A stretch of 64,000 nucleotides of DNA from Arachis hypogaea (lineage: Eukaryota; Streptophyta; Magnoliopsida; Fabales; Fabaceae): positions 12,101,878 through 12,165,877 of the forward strand of contig NC_092054.1 of NCBI RefSeq assembly GCF_003086295.3, given 5' to 3'. This document shows positions 24,274 through 36,600 of the stretch, in pieces. The first letter of the stretch is position 1. The number at the start of each line of letters is the position of its first letter. The notes beneath the pieces were generated by a model. It made no database searches. It saw only the letters and a list, made by a program, of their open reading frames with translations, and had not been told where the DNA came from. A program made the position numbers and the translations under genes.

Positions 24274-27200
24274 ATGTCGCAACAACAACAGCAGAACAGC
24301 AACATACCAGTGAGCGAGGTTTTCTGGACTCTCGCTGATAAAGCCGACAAGAAGTTCTCCAACATCAGAGACTTGCCTTATTACCAGCGCTCTAGGTTCC
24401 CTTCTTCCTCCCTTTTTCCTTTTTCAATTAATTTTTTGTTTTGTTGGTTCCCCCAAGAATTAGGGAATTCGTGAATTGAAATAAGTTTGTTGGTTGATTT
24501 TAAGTCTTTTGGTGCACAGTGAATGACAATTATCAATTGGATTAATTGTTGTGTCATAGTGAAGAATTCTTTGCTGATTCATTTGAGAATAGGGCTTTCA
24601 ATTTTGTGTAATTTAGGACAATAAGTACTGTGTAGGTTGTTCTGTGGTTTATTTATATCATTTGGTTTAACAGAAAAATGTTCAGTAGAACTGAGTGTTG
24701 GGTGGCAAAGGTGCCAAAGGGTGAAACAAACATAAGGTTAGTGTGGTTGAAACGAGTATGCATGGATGAGTTGTCATAAGCAATTGAATAGAATAAGGAA
24801 CGAGGACATGATAGAGAAAGTTAGAGTGGCGCCTATTGTTGAGAAGATGGTGGAATCTTGTCTTAGGTGGTTTGGAGCTGTGGGGAAAAGACGACGAAGC
24901 AAGGTTGATCAAATAGAAGATAGACAAGTGGTTTGAGGGGAAAAAGGAGACCTAAAAAGTCTCTGAATGAGGTGGTCAAGAGAGATTAAGTATAAATGAC
25001 TTTATTGCAAACATGCAAACATAATAATTAATAAATGATAGGATACAATAACATCATTTGATCCATGTAGTTGATCTCAACCTAATGAGATAAGTCTTTG
25101 TTGTTTATTTTTTTTTGGCTTATACTAACAAATGATGATGGAAATTGGGTTACTTTTAATGTTCTGATGAGGAATTGTTTTGAGGAATGATGTGAGGATT
25201 AATCATTGAAGGTAAGGGACTTCTAAGTTCGGAAGTCTAAAATTGGATGGAGTAGTATGGTGTATGGAGTGGAATGGCTAAAGCTAACTAAACCATGTTA
25301 GGAAGTGACTCTAAAAGGGACTATCTAGTATTCTAGTTTGCAGTATGCAAAGCAATATTGAAAGGATACTTATGGGTTCACCTTTACTAGACAAACCCTT
25401 CTTATAGCCTCGTTTGAGATATGATACATACTTTTATAAGGTGTTGAAGGTGTACGAATAATTGTCAAAGATTCAGGTTAATGGTATAAAGTAAGGAGAT
25501 TGACCCATCAGTGAACTAAGCCTTACATTTAGCATATTATAGGGTGTATTTTGTGCAGCACTGCTGCAAGGATTCTTTTATTTAGATTAGTTTTGGGAGT
25601 TGATACTGGTGTAGTTTATTAAGTTATTTAGTTTTTTGGCATATAAAGCAATAATTATTAATATTTTACTCTAGTTTAATGGTTAAAAATAAGAATGGCA
25701 TTAATTTTGCTCAACAAGGAAGAATTATTTTTACTCATTAGAGAATAAAACTTAAATTTAGTGAAGTTTGAGACAATCTATTCTGGGTAGTTAATATTTT
25801 GCTGCTTTGATTATTACATTGCTAAATGACAATGGTGTAGATTAATAATTTTAGTAAGTTTTCCTGCAAAGAATTAAATATTGACAGGTCAGTTATTGGT
25901 ATTGGTTGATCTATGAATTATGAAAGCGAGATTTCTGTGAATGTAACTTTGTTGTAGGCATGATACATACTTTTATAAGGTGTTCAAGGTGTACACACAA
26001 TTGTGGAAGTTTCAACAGGAGAACCGGCAGAAGCTGGTAGAAGCAGGGCTAAAAAGATGGGAGATTGGTGACATTGCATCTCGCATTGGACAGCTATATT
26101 TTGGGCAGTATATGCGCACAAGTGAGGCGAATTATCTATCAGAGTCATACATATTCTATGAAGCCATATTGACGAGGGAGTATTTTAAGGAGGGGCTGTT
26201 TCAAGATGTGAATATTGCAAACAAACAATTGAGGTTTCTTGCACGGTTCCTGATGGTGTGTTTGGTCTTAAACCGAAGGGAAATGGTGCAGCAATTGGTT
26301 AATCAGCTTAAAGTATTAGTAGATGAATGCAAGAGGACATTCCAGGTTTATATATGCTAATTTTTGTCGCATTTTCTTGTAGCATTTTGAATTTCTGATT
26401 TGTTGAATAATGTTAAGCATCTCCAAAAAACAAAACTGTTGCTGTCTAGAATATAAATGATACATCTTTACATTTTTGACAATTGACAGTTCACTTAAAA
26501 CATAATCTACATGCCATAATTGACTATGATAAAAAGGTACCGCATTTAAAAATTGTGTTTAGCCATTCATGTTTTGGTAATTGTGTGTGAAGGGGTTGAT
26601 TGTTCATGAAAACTATCCGCAGTGTGCGTGCGCATGAGACAGAGTGAGAGGAAGAGAAGGGGAGAGTGAGTACACGAGTGTAAATTATGTTGTTCCAAGT
26701 TTCAAGGACCGGCACAGCTATTAAGAGATTAATTTGGACTTGCCCCTCAAGAAACACCGATTTGTTAAAAGTGGATAATGAACAGGTCAATTTGATCTTG
26801 TGCAGAAATTCAATTTAATTTTGAAGGATGGGACTATTAAGGATTAAAACTGTAATGTCTTGATCAAACATGCATTGATATGAATCAACTATTCTTGAAG
26901 CATAAGTAATTCATTGAAGGCTTACATATCTAATATTGATGAATTTCTGATGTATTCTGCATTTTGAGTATAATGAAGCTGATAGACAACAAAGTAGGGT
27001 TTTGTATCGAGGCATGACATGGTGCTGTCCAGAATATGTTATGATAGAATATCATTTTTGGAAATGACCTTCATATACTTTGACTACAGGAAAGTGACTT
27101 TAAAGAATGGAAGCTGGTGCTTCAAGAAATAGTCAAATTTTTAAAAGCTGACACAGCTTTTATCAATATCAGACCCTTGAGATACAGTCTAGTTTTGGAC

Positions 27201-30200
27201 CCTCATCCAGATACTTTACCACATGTTGCTGCAGCTATCACAAAACGAAGTTTAAAATTAAGAGATGCTGTCTTAAGTAGTTTCCATCCAAATGAGGTAA
27301 GTACCAGGATTACTTTTGCTTCTTACCTCATATAGTCATATTCCAGGGTAAAATTCATATAACCAATTTAGGTATTACTGCTAAAAGGATGTTTGCTATA
27401 ATGGAATAATATTTCATTATTGATATAAATGTTATTTCCGAACAGGTTAAGTTTTCAGATATTACTCTCGACACTTTTCGGATGCTTCAATGCCTGGAGT
27501 GGGAACCTAGTGGCTCATTTTACCAGTCTACTGGTTCAAAACTTGGTCAGAATGGAGCCACTGGGGCTAGTCGTATTAGTTACTCCCAAGAAATTGCTGA
27601 TCCTACCTTACCTGCAAATCCACGGAAAGCTGTGTTATACCGTCCATCATTAACCCATTTTGTAGCTGTAAGTATGAAACAATATATTTTACTTTTTCTT
27701 TCCTTTAAATAGTTTTCCAAGAGCCCATTATCCACTAATCTTTGGATCAAATTGGGTTTGATTTCATGCTAAAGTTTATGGGATTTAATTGATTTTATGG
27801 TGATTCCTAAGCAAAGCATATGTGAAATTCATGAAGCCATCTCATGTCTACTATTTCACTGTGTTACCTAATGATAACTTTCTACAGAGTAAGCCTCAAT
27901 GATAAGATTGATGTCTTGTGGCCTACAGGTTATAGGTTCAAATCCTAGGAATAGCCTCTCCCCTTGTTGGGTTAACACTGCCTAAATCTATTCTCCCCAG
28001 AACACCACTGGATGTTTGTCTTTTGCAATGGGCAGTGGGACGCTGTTTTTTACTTAACAATGACCACTCAAATGAAAGAGAGAGAGAGAGAGAGAGAAGA
28101 GGATATTTTAAAAGCTTCAAATTGGAGCGTCCATTCTATGTAAAATGTATTTTTGACTTCACTCCTCTACAACTTGAAGGAAAAATGGTTCTTAATTATC
28201 AGTTCAAAATTATAGCGAGTATTTATTTCATTATCGTTTTTCCTTTCAATGGTTAGGTTCTTGCCACAATTTGTGAGGAGCTTCCTTCTGATGGTATTCT
28301 CCTTGTATACTTGTCGGCTTCAGGTTAGTTATCCTCTATAAACTAGTAATATAGCCATGTAAACTCTATTAGTTGAATTGATTGAGAGGAATGTGAACTC
28401 TATTTTCTACATCAAATGCAGGATCTTGCACTGCTGCAAAGAATGAATCTGGTTGTATACCCCTTGGTCCTCGCGGAGATGGAGGTACACTTTTTCTTTC
28501 AATCTTGTATTGCTTGCTGCATATTATTTTCTGCACTTTCCAGAGCTCCTTTAATGGGTTCATAGCCCTTTCAAGTGACAGTGCTCATTGTCCATCCTCT
28601 CACCTGATAATCCTTTTTCTTATTGGGTGGAGTTGTCAGCTACATCAGATGCTATTGTGTGAAGAAAAGCCCTTATATTTAATTCTTACACTGGACCAAA
28701 ATCCATTAAATGAACTTATTTTAATGGATATTTTAGTAGAGTAATATTTAACTGTCTGGAAAACAGCACAAAAATATAATAATAATGGAGAACACTAGAA
28801 TGTGATGCTGCTGCTAATAAAGAAAGAGAATAATGAATAGTAACATGACCTTTAAGGTTGTTCATGGGTAGTGGATCATCATGAACCTTTACAATTTGAA
28901 CTGTGAAGTGTATTATCTCTAACTTGTCTACAATTAGTACCTTCTGTAAATTGTTTTAAGTCATTCTCACTGTCAAATTTTCTGAAATAGGTCCAAGCAA
29001 GATGAAGATTTAACATTTATTATGGTCATAGGTATATATTGAAAAGCTCTTGTAATATGTTAATGATTCTCTCTCGCCCATCAATTTGTATAACGATGAT
29101 AGAATGCTTACATTAGACATAGTTCTGTTGGAACTCCAGATTACTTCAACTTGATCATCCCTTTCCAGGACCAAACTGTGTATACCCATCTGACTTTCTA
29201 CCATTTACAAGAAGACCACTTCTTCTGGTCATCGATAATGATAACAGCAAAGCATTTAAGGCAAGCCCACCTTTTTTTTTAATATCACAATTTTATTTTA
29301 TTTTTAAATAATAATGTTGTTTCTTCGATTTATTGCCATTGTCTATAGTAGTTTATAAATGCTTGCTTTTCCGATTGAGCTAATAATTTGGAGGGAAGTA
29401 ATGTTGCTGCAATAGCGTACTTGTTAATGGAAATATTGAGCGTAAATGTTAACTATTGTATCCATTTTTCTCGGAAATTTAAGTATGCTGGGCAGCCAAG
29501 ATTGAATTAGAATGATTCGACCTCCCAAAGGGTTGTATGTACATAAAATCTATCTATTTTGAACTAGATTTTATTTCAACATTTTGCATAATGGAAAATA
29601 CTGTTGGAATTCTTGACGTAATCACAACTAGTATTTTCCGTCTTTAAATTCTTTGGCCTTACTGATTACTTTAGAGCATTTAAAAAAAGTAGGCAATTGA
29701 TAATGTGCAGGTTATATCCGGAGCCGAAAAGGGAGAATCGATTGCTATGCTCCTTTCTCCAAGCTGTTCACCTTCAATTGCATCTGATTCTTCCTCTCAT
29801 ATTTCAAATGGTAGTATATTCACCATGTTTCTTACCGCTCCCCTGCAAGCTTTCTGTCTGCTGCTAGGATTTTCAGGCACTGATATTGATTTGGTCCGTT
29901 CTAAGCAACTGTTTTCCTTAAACATCTTTTATTTTCTGGGATCCAGAAATTTCTATCCTTGGTCCCTCATCAACTTAAATTTAATTTCAGGACAAATATA
30001 ACAATGCTGAAATGCTGCTCTCATCTTCATTAAACAACTGGGGAGCTGTGTTGGCGACCACGGACACACTCAATCCTGTATGGGGACAGGTTTTAGGTGA
30101 TCCCTTTATAAGGAGAATTCTTTTAAGGTAAAACTTCTCTCTTCATTAATGTTCCTATCCCCAACTTGAGTAAGGTTCTTCTGAAATGCTTCATGTCATG

Positions 30201-30882
30201 GGGGTTCGGCTATATTTTTATGTTGGTTGTCGAAGACCTAACACAACCCTCCTCCTTTATTCGGGCTTGGGACCGGCTATGTACTGCAAGTGTAACATAG
30301 GCGGAGTTGTTCTTCTGAAATGCTTGAGAAGTAAAAATCCTCAGGCTGAATTTATAAATACATAAGACAATAACATTCCCTAATTATAGGAAACAAAAAA
30401 AAGGAGGACAAAAAAGTATCAGGGTCAAAACAAATCATATGCTAAATATAATTAGAATAAACCGAGGATGTTAGCCTTTAAACAGGAGATAATTCAAATA
30501 TACAGTTACGTTCAATATATCTGAAACATATTCCTTTGTGAAATACTAAGAATGTTACCCAGATATTATGGAACATACTTTCTTTTGCTTCTCTTGACAA
30601 GCTCATGTTTGCTTTGATTGACTAATCAAGCCAACCTTTTCATCTCCGATTTGGTACAGATTCATGTTTTGTGAAGCAGTATTGACCTTGTACACTCCAG
30701 CTCAAGACAAAAGTGAGTTCCTTCCGACATGTGTCCCTTCTCTTCCAACGCCTGTCCTGCCACCAAATTATTCCTATCAGAATGTAATTCTGCAACTCGC
30801 CGGAATTTTCGGTGCAACTAAGTATTTCGTCTTCTCAGAGGATGATCTTGCTGACAAAACACAAACAAACCTGGAGTTGTAG
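24274..30882 (+). CDS. SCAI: Protein SCAI homologue
   Basis: The ten exons are 24274-24395, 25958-26345, 27090-27296, 27446-27667, 28257-28323, 28422-28484, 29169-29260, 29711-29893, 29991-30127 and 30660-30882. They sum to 1,704 nt, a 567-residue protein plus stop, close to the family length of about 600. Recognisable blocks include FWTLADKADKKFSNIRDLPY at the N terminus, KWEIGDIASRIGQLYFGQY-like sequence in exon 2 (here KRWEIGDIASRIGQLYF), LVLDPHPDTLPHVAAAITKR, NPRKAVLYRPSLTHFVA and NWGAVLATTDTLNPVWGQVL. The family has one SCAI domain over nearly its whole length. In animals SCAI is nuclear: it represses MRTF/SRF transcription and takes part in double-strand-break repair; the plant role is less known. 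Nine introns hold retroelement pieces. The intron after exon 7 starts with GC instead of GT (29261). No lesion was seen. Confidence 0.93.
24670..24990 (+). mobile_element. LINE reverse-transcriptase 3' fragment in SCAI intron 1
   Basis: Broken frames on the plus strand read APIVEKMVESCLRWFGAVG and then VDQIEDRQVV, followed by a KSL..NEVVKRD-like end. This pattern (MVE-RLRWFGHV, then a VD-ED-Q stretch) is the C-terminal tail of plant LINE-type reverse transcriptases. The fragment contains several stops and lacks a catalytic domain, so it is a dead 5'-truncated copy. The limits are approximate. Confidence 0.6.
25421..25475 (+). repeat. Partial duplicate of SCAI exon 2 start, inside intron 1
   Basis: The word atgatacatacttttataag at 25421 is identical to the start of exon 2 at 25961. 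Similarity continues through gtgtt-aaggtgtac and more weakly to about 25475. The copy lacks the AG acceptor context of the real exon and diverges after about 35 bp. It may be the remnant of a tandem duplication 540 bp long, and it could act as a decoy for splicing. Confidence 0.75.
27890..28025 (+). repeat. tRNA-derived SINE-like fragment in SCAI intron 4
   Basis: The words ggttcaaatcctagga (B box-like, near 27,932) and aatagcctct, then ctattctccccagaacacc, follow the order seen in plant Au-type SINEs. The 5' part with the A box is not clear. No target duplication was identified. A (GA)n microsatellite of about 21 bp follows at 28,078-28,098. Confidence 0.5.
30192..30308 (+). mobile_element. 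Short 3' fragment of a non-LTR element with a 17-bp target duplication, in SCAI intron 9
   Basis: A 117-bp insert is flanked by perfect copies of gttcttctgaaatgctt at 30175-30191 and 30309-30325. The insert ends cataggcggagtt and contains gggaccggctatgta, words I associate with the 3' ends of plant RTE-type or related LINEs and their SINE partners. The size, lack of coding sequence and long duplication fit a severely 5'-truncated retroposition event. Confidence 0.8.
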
Positions 30883-31824
30883 ACTCTTGTGAAGATAAGC
30901 GAAAGCTTTACTTCAACAGCTTAGTGTATACTGTTTCTTTGTATAGTAGAAATCAAAAAGTGAATCTCTATTCTTGTTTGGCCGTGCGATTTCCTAGAAC
31001 TTGAGTACAATATTGGTGTTGAAACAGTTTTTGAGCATGAAACAAATTATGTTGTGCTTTTGAGTTTTTACAAGCAAACACTTTATTTGTGTTGCAATTC
31101 GTTGTCGTTAAATGGCCAGCACGTGAACAAGAAAGTCAAGAAGTTTGATAGGGCTATCCCTAGGAACTATCATTTCTTGTAGCATAGTATTTATGATAAT
31201 AAACACGTTGGGAGGTTCGAATCACACTTTATGACGAAGAATGATAAGGATTATTATAATTTATTATTTTTTGCTATTAATTAGTTATCAATATTTAAAA
31301 GTATAGGATAAAGAATGTTGTTGGATTATAAGATTAAAGAAATTAGATTAAAGGAATTAAGTTGATGGTTAAGGAAACGTTATAAACAATAAATTCTGTT
31401 GATGACTTAATATTTCTTTTTATGTGTGTAATAATTTATTGGTTAAAGATAAATCTAATTAAATTGAAAAATATTTTGAAAACAAAGAAATATAATAAAA
31501 ATATAAATAATATAATTAAAATTTGAACATATAAGTTAACATAAAAATATATAAAATAACAAAAATGTTATGTGTACATAAAAAAAATTAGTATCTAATT
31601 AGTTATTATGTATAAGTATATATTATTTAAATTTGTATATTTTATATTTTAACATATAATTTATATCACTAACTAATTTAGTGGTTAAATTTTTTGATAT
31701 TTAATTTATCCTACTATGCAACTAATCTTTCAATCCTTATTCCTAACTTTTACATTTGCCGATTGATTTTCATATTTTCTAGTGAACACTAAAATTAGGT
31801 GAAAATGCATATGAAGTTGATAGT
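30883..31824. other. SCAI 3' region and AT-rich spacer
   Basis: The first few hundred bases should include the SCAI 3' UTR. A scrap near 31,800-31,824 (atgaagttgatagtt), continued after the hAT-type MITE at 32,246, looks like the arm of an older inverted-repeat MITE of the kind seen at 13,321-14,029. No other gene is visible. Confidence 0.5.
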
Positions 31825-32245
31825 TAGGGATGACAACATTATTCGAACTCGGAGTATCCACTCCTCCCTTATCTATTCGGGTTCACTTGTTCCAGTGTGG
31901 AGCAGGTTTTTAGCAGGGTGGGTCTTGAGTGGGGCGGAATGGGATCAGATTTAGGTAATGCTTGCTCTGATATATATAAAATAATTAATAAAATGATTAA
32001 TAATATTATATCATATTTAAGTTTTTAATTAATTTGTATTATATATGTGATAATGGTTATATAAATTTTGAAATTTTATTTTATTTGTTGGATTTTAATA
32101 ATTATAGGGATAGGTACCCACGAAAACGAGTTAGAGTTCAATTTTTTACTACCCGCGAGTAGGAGAGTTCTATCCGGGTTATTGTAGGGTAGGATGGCAT
32201 CGGATATAGCAAAAACCTGTCTCTACCGCCCGATTGCCACCCCTA
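31825..32245. mobile_element. hAT-type MITE
   Basis: The 421-bp element starts tagggatgacaa and ends ttgccacccccta-like (here ttgccacccta with one extra c), an inverted pair of the widespread tagggGTGGCAA type. Its target duplication is ttgatagt at 31817-31824 against ttaatagc at 32246-32253, six of eight matching. It split an older MITE arm. Confidence 0.7.
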
Positions 32246-32671
32246 TTAATAGCTGACAATGGTTAGACAATTTGACATATTTAACTAAATTATCAGAGTG
32301 AACACCCAACTCGGTCCCTGTCCATTCCAAATTAGGACAAGGCGACCCTTGTCTAAAAAAGACACCCATGCCGGTTCCTGTCCCTCCCTAAAATGAGTCA
32401 TCGCGGCCCCTCCGTCGTATCCCTTAACCAAAGTTGACAAAAAAATCTTATGTGGTAGTTACTGATGCTGATGTGGACGTTTGTTCACAGTGAAATGCCA
32501 AGTTGGATTAAGAAAAATAAATAGGGATCAATTTGTCCCCATGCCTCCTTCAAAAACGACATTTTTTTTTGTTAAAGAAGAACTAAAACCTAATTTGGAT
32601 GGTCCTCTGCATTCCTAACCTCTCCACACTCACTCGTATTCGATACAATAAGAGACAAATCCTAGGGTACC

Positions 32672-33180
32672 ATGATTGGGAGTGGAGTATATTGCTCATC
32701 CTCGAACTTGCAAATTGGAGGTGATAATTCAAATTGCAGCATAAACTTTAGTGAGAGTGTTCGAGCTCAAAGGAAGAAGAGATGGGTCTCCCAAAGTGCT
32801 ATTGCGGGTCTCATGCTATTCTATTCATGTCTGAGACCGAAAATAAGACAGGTTATTCTTTCGTTTCCCTTACCTCGAGGTATGTTCATGGTATTAATGT
32901 TTTAGTTGGTTTAATTCTGTATTTACTATTAGTCTCACAAAATTAATTCAAAGTATAGACTGCAGAAGCTCATTGCTCATTTTTTGCATGGCTAGATGAT
33001 TATATTTCTTCGTTTAATGAGTATGATGTGAAGACAATCTCAAAGGGGATATTGTCGCAGAAGCAGAATTGATTTGAAGGCCTAAGTGATGCGATGGATG
33101 ATAAAGTGAAAAAACTAGAGGATATGTTGATTGGATTAGAAAATCAATTGGAGAAGAGTAGATAAAAAATGCGTGAAAGT
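32672..33180 (+). pseudogene. GRF zinc-finger-like gene fragment in MULE-2
   Basis: The first exon, from ATG 32672, encodes MIGSGVYCSSSNLQIGGDNS, then KKRWVSQSAIAG and CLRPKIR. A second block near 32,960-33,170 reads AEAHCSFFAWLDDYISSF, then a coiled-coil-like end (KKLEDMLIGLENQLEKSR). A GRF-type finger has C-G-x-G/P...C...C-x-F-F-x-W; the HCSFFAWLDD part fits its second half, but the middle is broken and there are stops (for example after VAEAELI). Such genes are common companions of plant MULE transposases. The exact exon limits are uncertain. Confidence 0.5.
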
Positions 33181-33653
33181 AAATGCTTGGGTTTAGATTG
33201 TTGTATTTTTGTATTTTTTAGTGAGATTGTGGTTGCCTACTTGTTCGGGACAACTTTATAGGAAACTTGATGAATAATTTTGGTTTTGTGTCACAAGATG
33301 AAATCATGTATTTAAACATTCTTAAAATTAAATGAAGATGAATTACTGTTATCATTATTCAAAGGTCCCTGAACTTAATCCAAATTCGTGTAGCAAATAT
33401 TTATACATGTAACATGAATTCAACTAATTTTATATAAAGTATAGAAGTTCATATATTATATTCACACTGATACTTAATAAGCAATTCATCTGTTTATAGT
33501 TTAGATAACATAACAAGGACAACAACATGACCCTAAATAAAAAAACTAATATGTATGTTGGAACTATTGTATCATTTCAAGTCTTAAAGATACAACCTAA
33601 ACAACCAAAATACCAAAACAACAATTCACATTTGTATAACCCTATTAGCATTA

Positions 33654-36600
33654 TCAATGCTGTTTAAGAGGCTTAAGTCCTGGAAGCCTAAAGTCAGGTG
33701 TTAGTACAAATTTCAGAAGTCTTGATGCAATAGTTGAAGTAGTAGCAACCATCGTCTCTATAGAAATTGCATCATTTGTGTTTCTTGGAGTTGTCATACT
33801 AGCTACTGGACCAGTGCATTGATTTTGTGAGTTGTGAGGCATCAGGTTTAGACCTTGTGAAGGTTGAGATTTGAACCATAAGGTTGGCCCTAGTCCTGAT
33901 ACGGGTGGGGGTATAATACATGGAGCTGTAGACCTAACAATATGGTATTTCTCTCTAAATGATCTAGGATTGCCATTGGAGTTTTTTTCTGCAGTCTGTT
34001 ATAAATTTATTAAATTAATTAACTAAAAGTTTCTATGAAATTGATATGTAATAATATACAGCATCAAACAGGTTTTTATTTTTTCTAAAAATAAAAAATA
34101 AAAAATGACCTTTTCAGTTTGTAGTGCAGAGTAGAATTTTTTCACTCTGAATTTGGGCTACTGCTCCAACCCTCATAGAATTTTTAGACAATTTTTTCTT
34201 AGCTTTTCTTACCTTAATCTATGACATATTAATGTGTTACAGAAAGCAAGCAACAAAACAATATAACATATATATTCTTATACATTGGACTCACCACAGA
34301 ATCTACTATTGTCTCTCTTCTAGTGACATTTTCATTGACATTGATGGTGCTGCTACCTTCTTATGTCTACTCAATAAAGTTAAAAAAATATGCACAATTA
34401 AGAATATATCTAAACCTATTTAGGACATATAAATTCCTGAACATTTTATTTTTTGGACAATTCAATCTCCAATCTAGAGACATTGTAGTAGACAGATGTA
34501 CTTAATCAGTGTTTATTGCTGGAGTGTTTGATAAATTCTGGTTCATTGTCCTTTTCTGTACTCTTCTCTCCTTTTTAGTCATAGACTTCTAATTGGGATC
34601 TTGTGGTGCATTTGTACATGTCTTGTAGTAATGACATTTTTTGTCACACTTAGAGCGGGTAACAATGAATGTCTTTTTTGCCTTGGTTATACTCATCTCT
34701 CTCTCAACTGGGTTAACTTTTCTCTTCAATTTGGGTCTATGAGCAACTCTCTTGATTATGGGAGGTAGTGACCTTGGGGCATCAGTAAATGTCTAGTACT
34801 CTTCACTGTTGATAGGTTTAATACAATATGAATATATTGATTTGATAGCATCTATAGCTAGCCACTTATGGACAAAGTCCTCAGCATTAAAGCCCATTTT
34901 AGCCAATGCTGCAATTGCATGTCTACAAAGCATTTCTATTGACAACATCCAATTTAATCAAAATCAGATGTTAGACAATTAGCAACAAACCAATAATTAT
35001 AAAAACGAACTTACCAGTCAACAAACCAATAATTATAAAATCAAACTTATTGGTTAATTGTCAAACATTGCATATGCATGTTCTCTCCTGAAGATTAACA
35101 CCAACCTTATGATTTTGGGAATGCACCTAAAAAAGGATCCTTTGTGAATCACCAACCCAAATAGCTCTCCATCTATAGTTCTTAGGCTTGATGAATTGAT
35201 CCAACTTCTTATGTTGTACTGGAGCAAGAGGTCCAATATAAGTCTCTAACTTCTTCTTATGTATTTCCATCTTTCTCATTATGTAGCACCACAACTCTTC
35301 ACACATCGTCAAAATCGGCTTTTTCCTATATTCTACGCTTTACATTCCAAACTTCATACATGTTGTTAGTGATATTGTCTACTTTGGTCCCATGACTAAA
35401 AAGCATCTTACACTAAATAGCTAACTCAAATTTTTGCATATATTCCCATGCTGAAGCACATACTTATTTCAGTTTCTCCATCGCAGCACTAAATTCATTG
35501 TGTGTGGTATTCCAATTGCTTTGTCTCTTCATCTTTAAAGTTCTTGATGAAATTTTTCTAGATATGTAGAACACAGTTCCTGTGATAAGCTCTCGAAAAA
35601 ATATATTTCAAAGCCAATGCCACTCCCTAAATTAGTCCCAAGACAATTATTAGTAGTTCCATTTAAGCAAAATACATGACATTAAAAAAAAAAACATATC
35701 AGAGTATAATTGTATATAATATCAAACTCATTAATGACTTAAAAAAAAAAAACTAACATAGCATAGTATAATAGTATATGATATTAAACTCATCAATGAT
35801 TTAAAAAAAAAAAAACTAACATGGCAGAATATAATAGTATATGATATCAAACTCATCAATGGTTATTTAAAAAAAAAAAACACTAACAGACCATGATACA
35901 TGATACCAAAATCATCAAGCTCCATCAGAATATATGACATTAAAAAATTGACAATTAACCAAGCAAAGTACAAGGTATTAAAATCAACAATAAGTAACCA
36001 AACAGAGTACAAGGTATCAAATCATCCACAAGTAACCAAGCAGATTACATGAAAATATGAAATTAAAAACAAACAAGAGTATATGACATTAAAAATTTTA
36101 ACAAGGCAGGATATATGTTTTTTTAAAACCAAAATTAATAGTTAGAGGTTACCTTTTGTTGATCCGAGAAAAAATTCAGACCTAACTCAGTGCAATCTCC
36201 TAGATCTTGCTGAAGTATTGACAAGAACTACTTCCATGTATCTTTGCATTCGTTAGGAACTATAGCATACGCAATAACAAAAAAATAGTTATTGACATCT
36301 TTCCCCACTGCAGATAATAGCTGTCCACCATAGTAATCTATCAAATAGTGACAGTGACTCTGGCTGAGGTATCACATTCACCAAAGCTGTACTTTCAGGA
36401 TTACTCCTATGAAGTTTCATCAGATAATCACGAATTTTTTCACACTGAACTTGTTCATTGTCTATAACTATCTCTCTACCAGCTTTCAATGACCTACTTA
36501 TTATTTTACCACTTAGGCGCACGTTGTAATATTCATGATGTACTTTATAGCTTGCTTAGGTTTTAAATCAGGCTAAGTAAGTAGCCTCTTGACCAACTTT

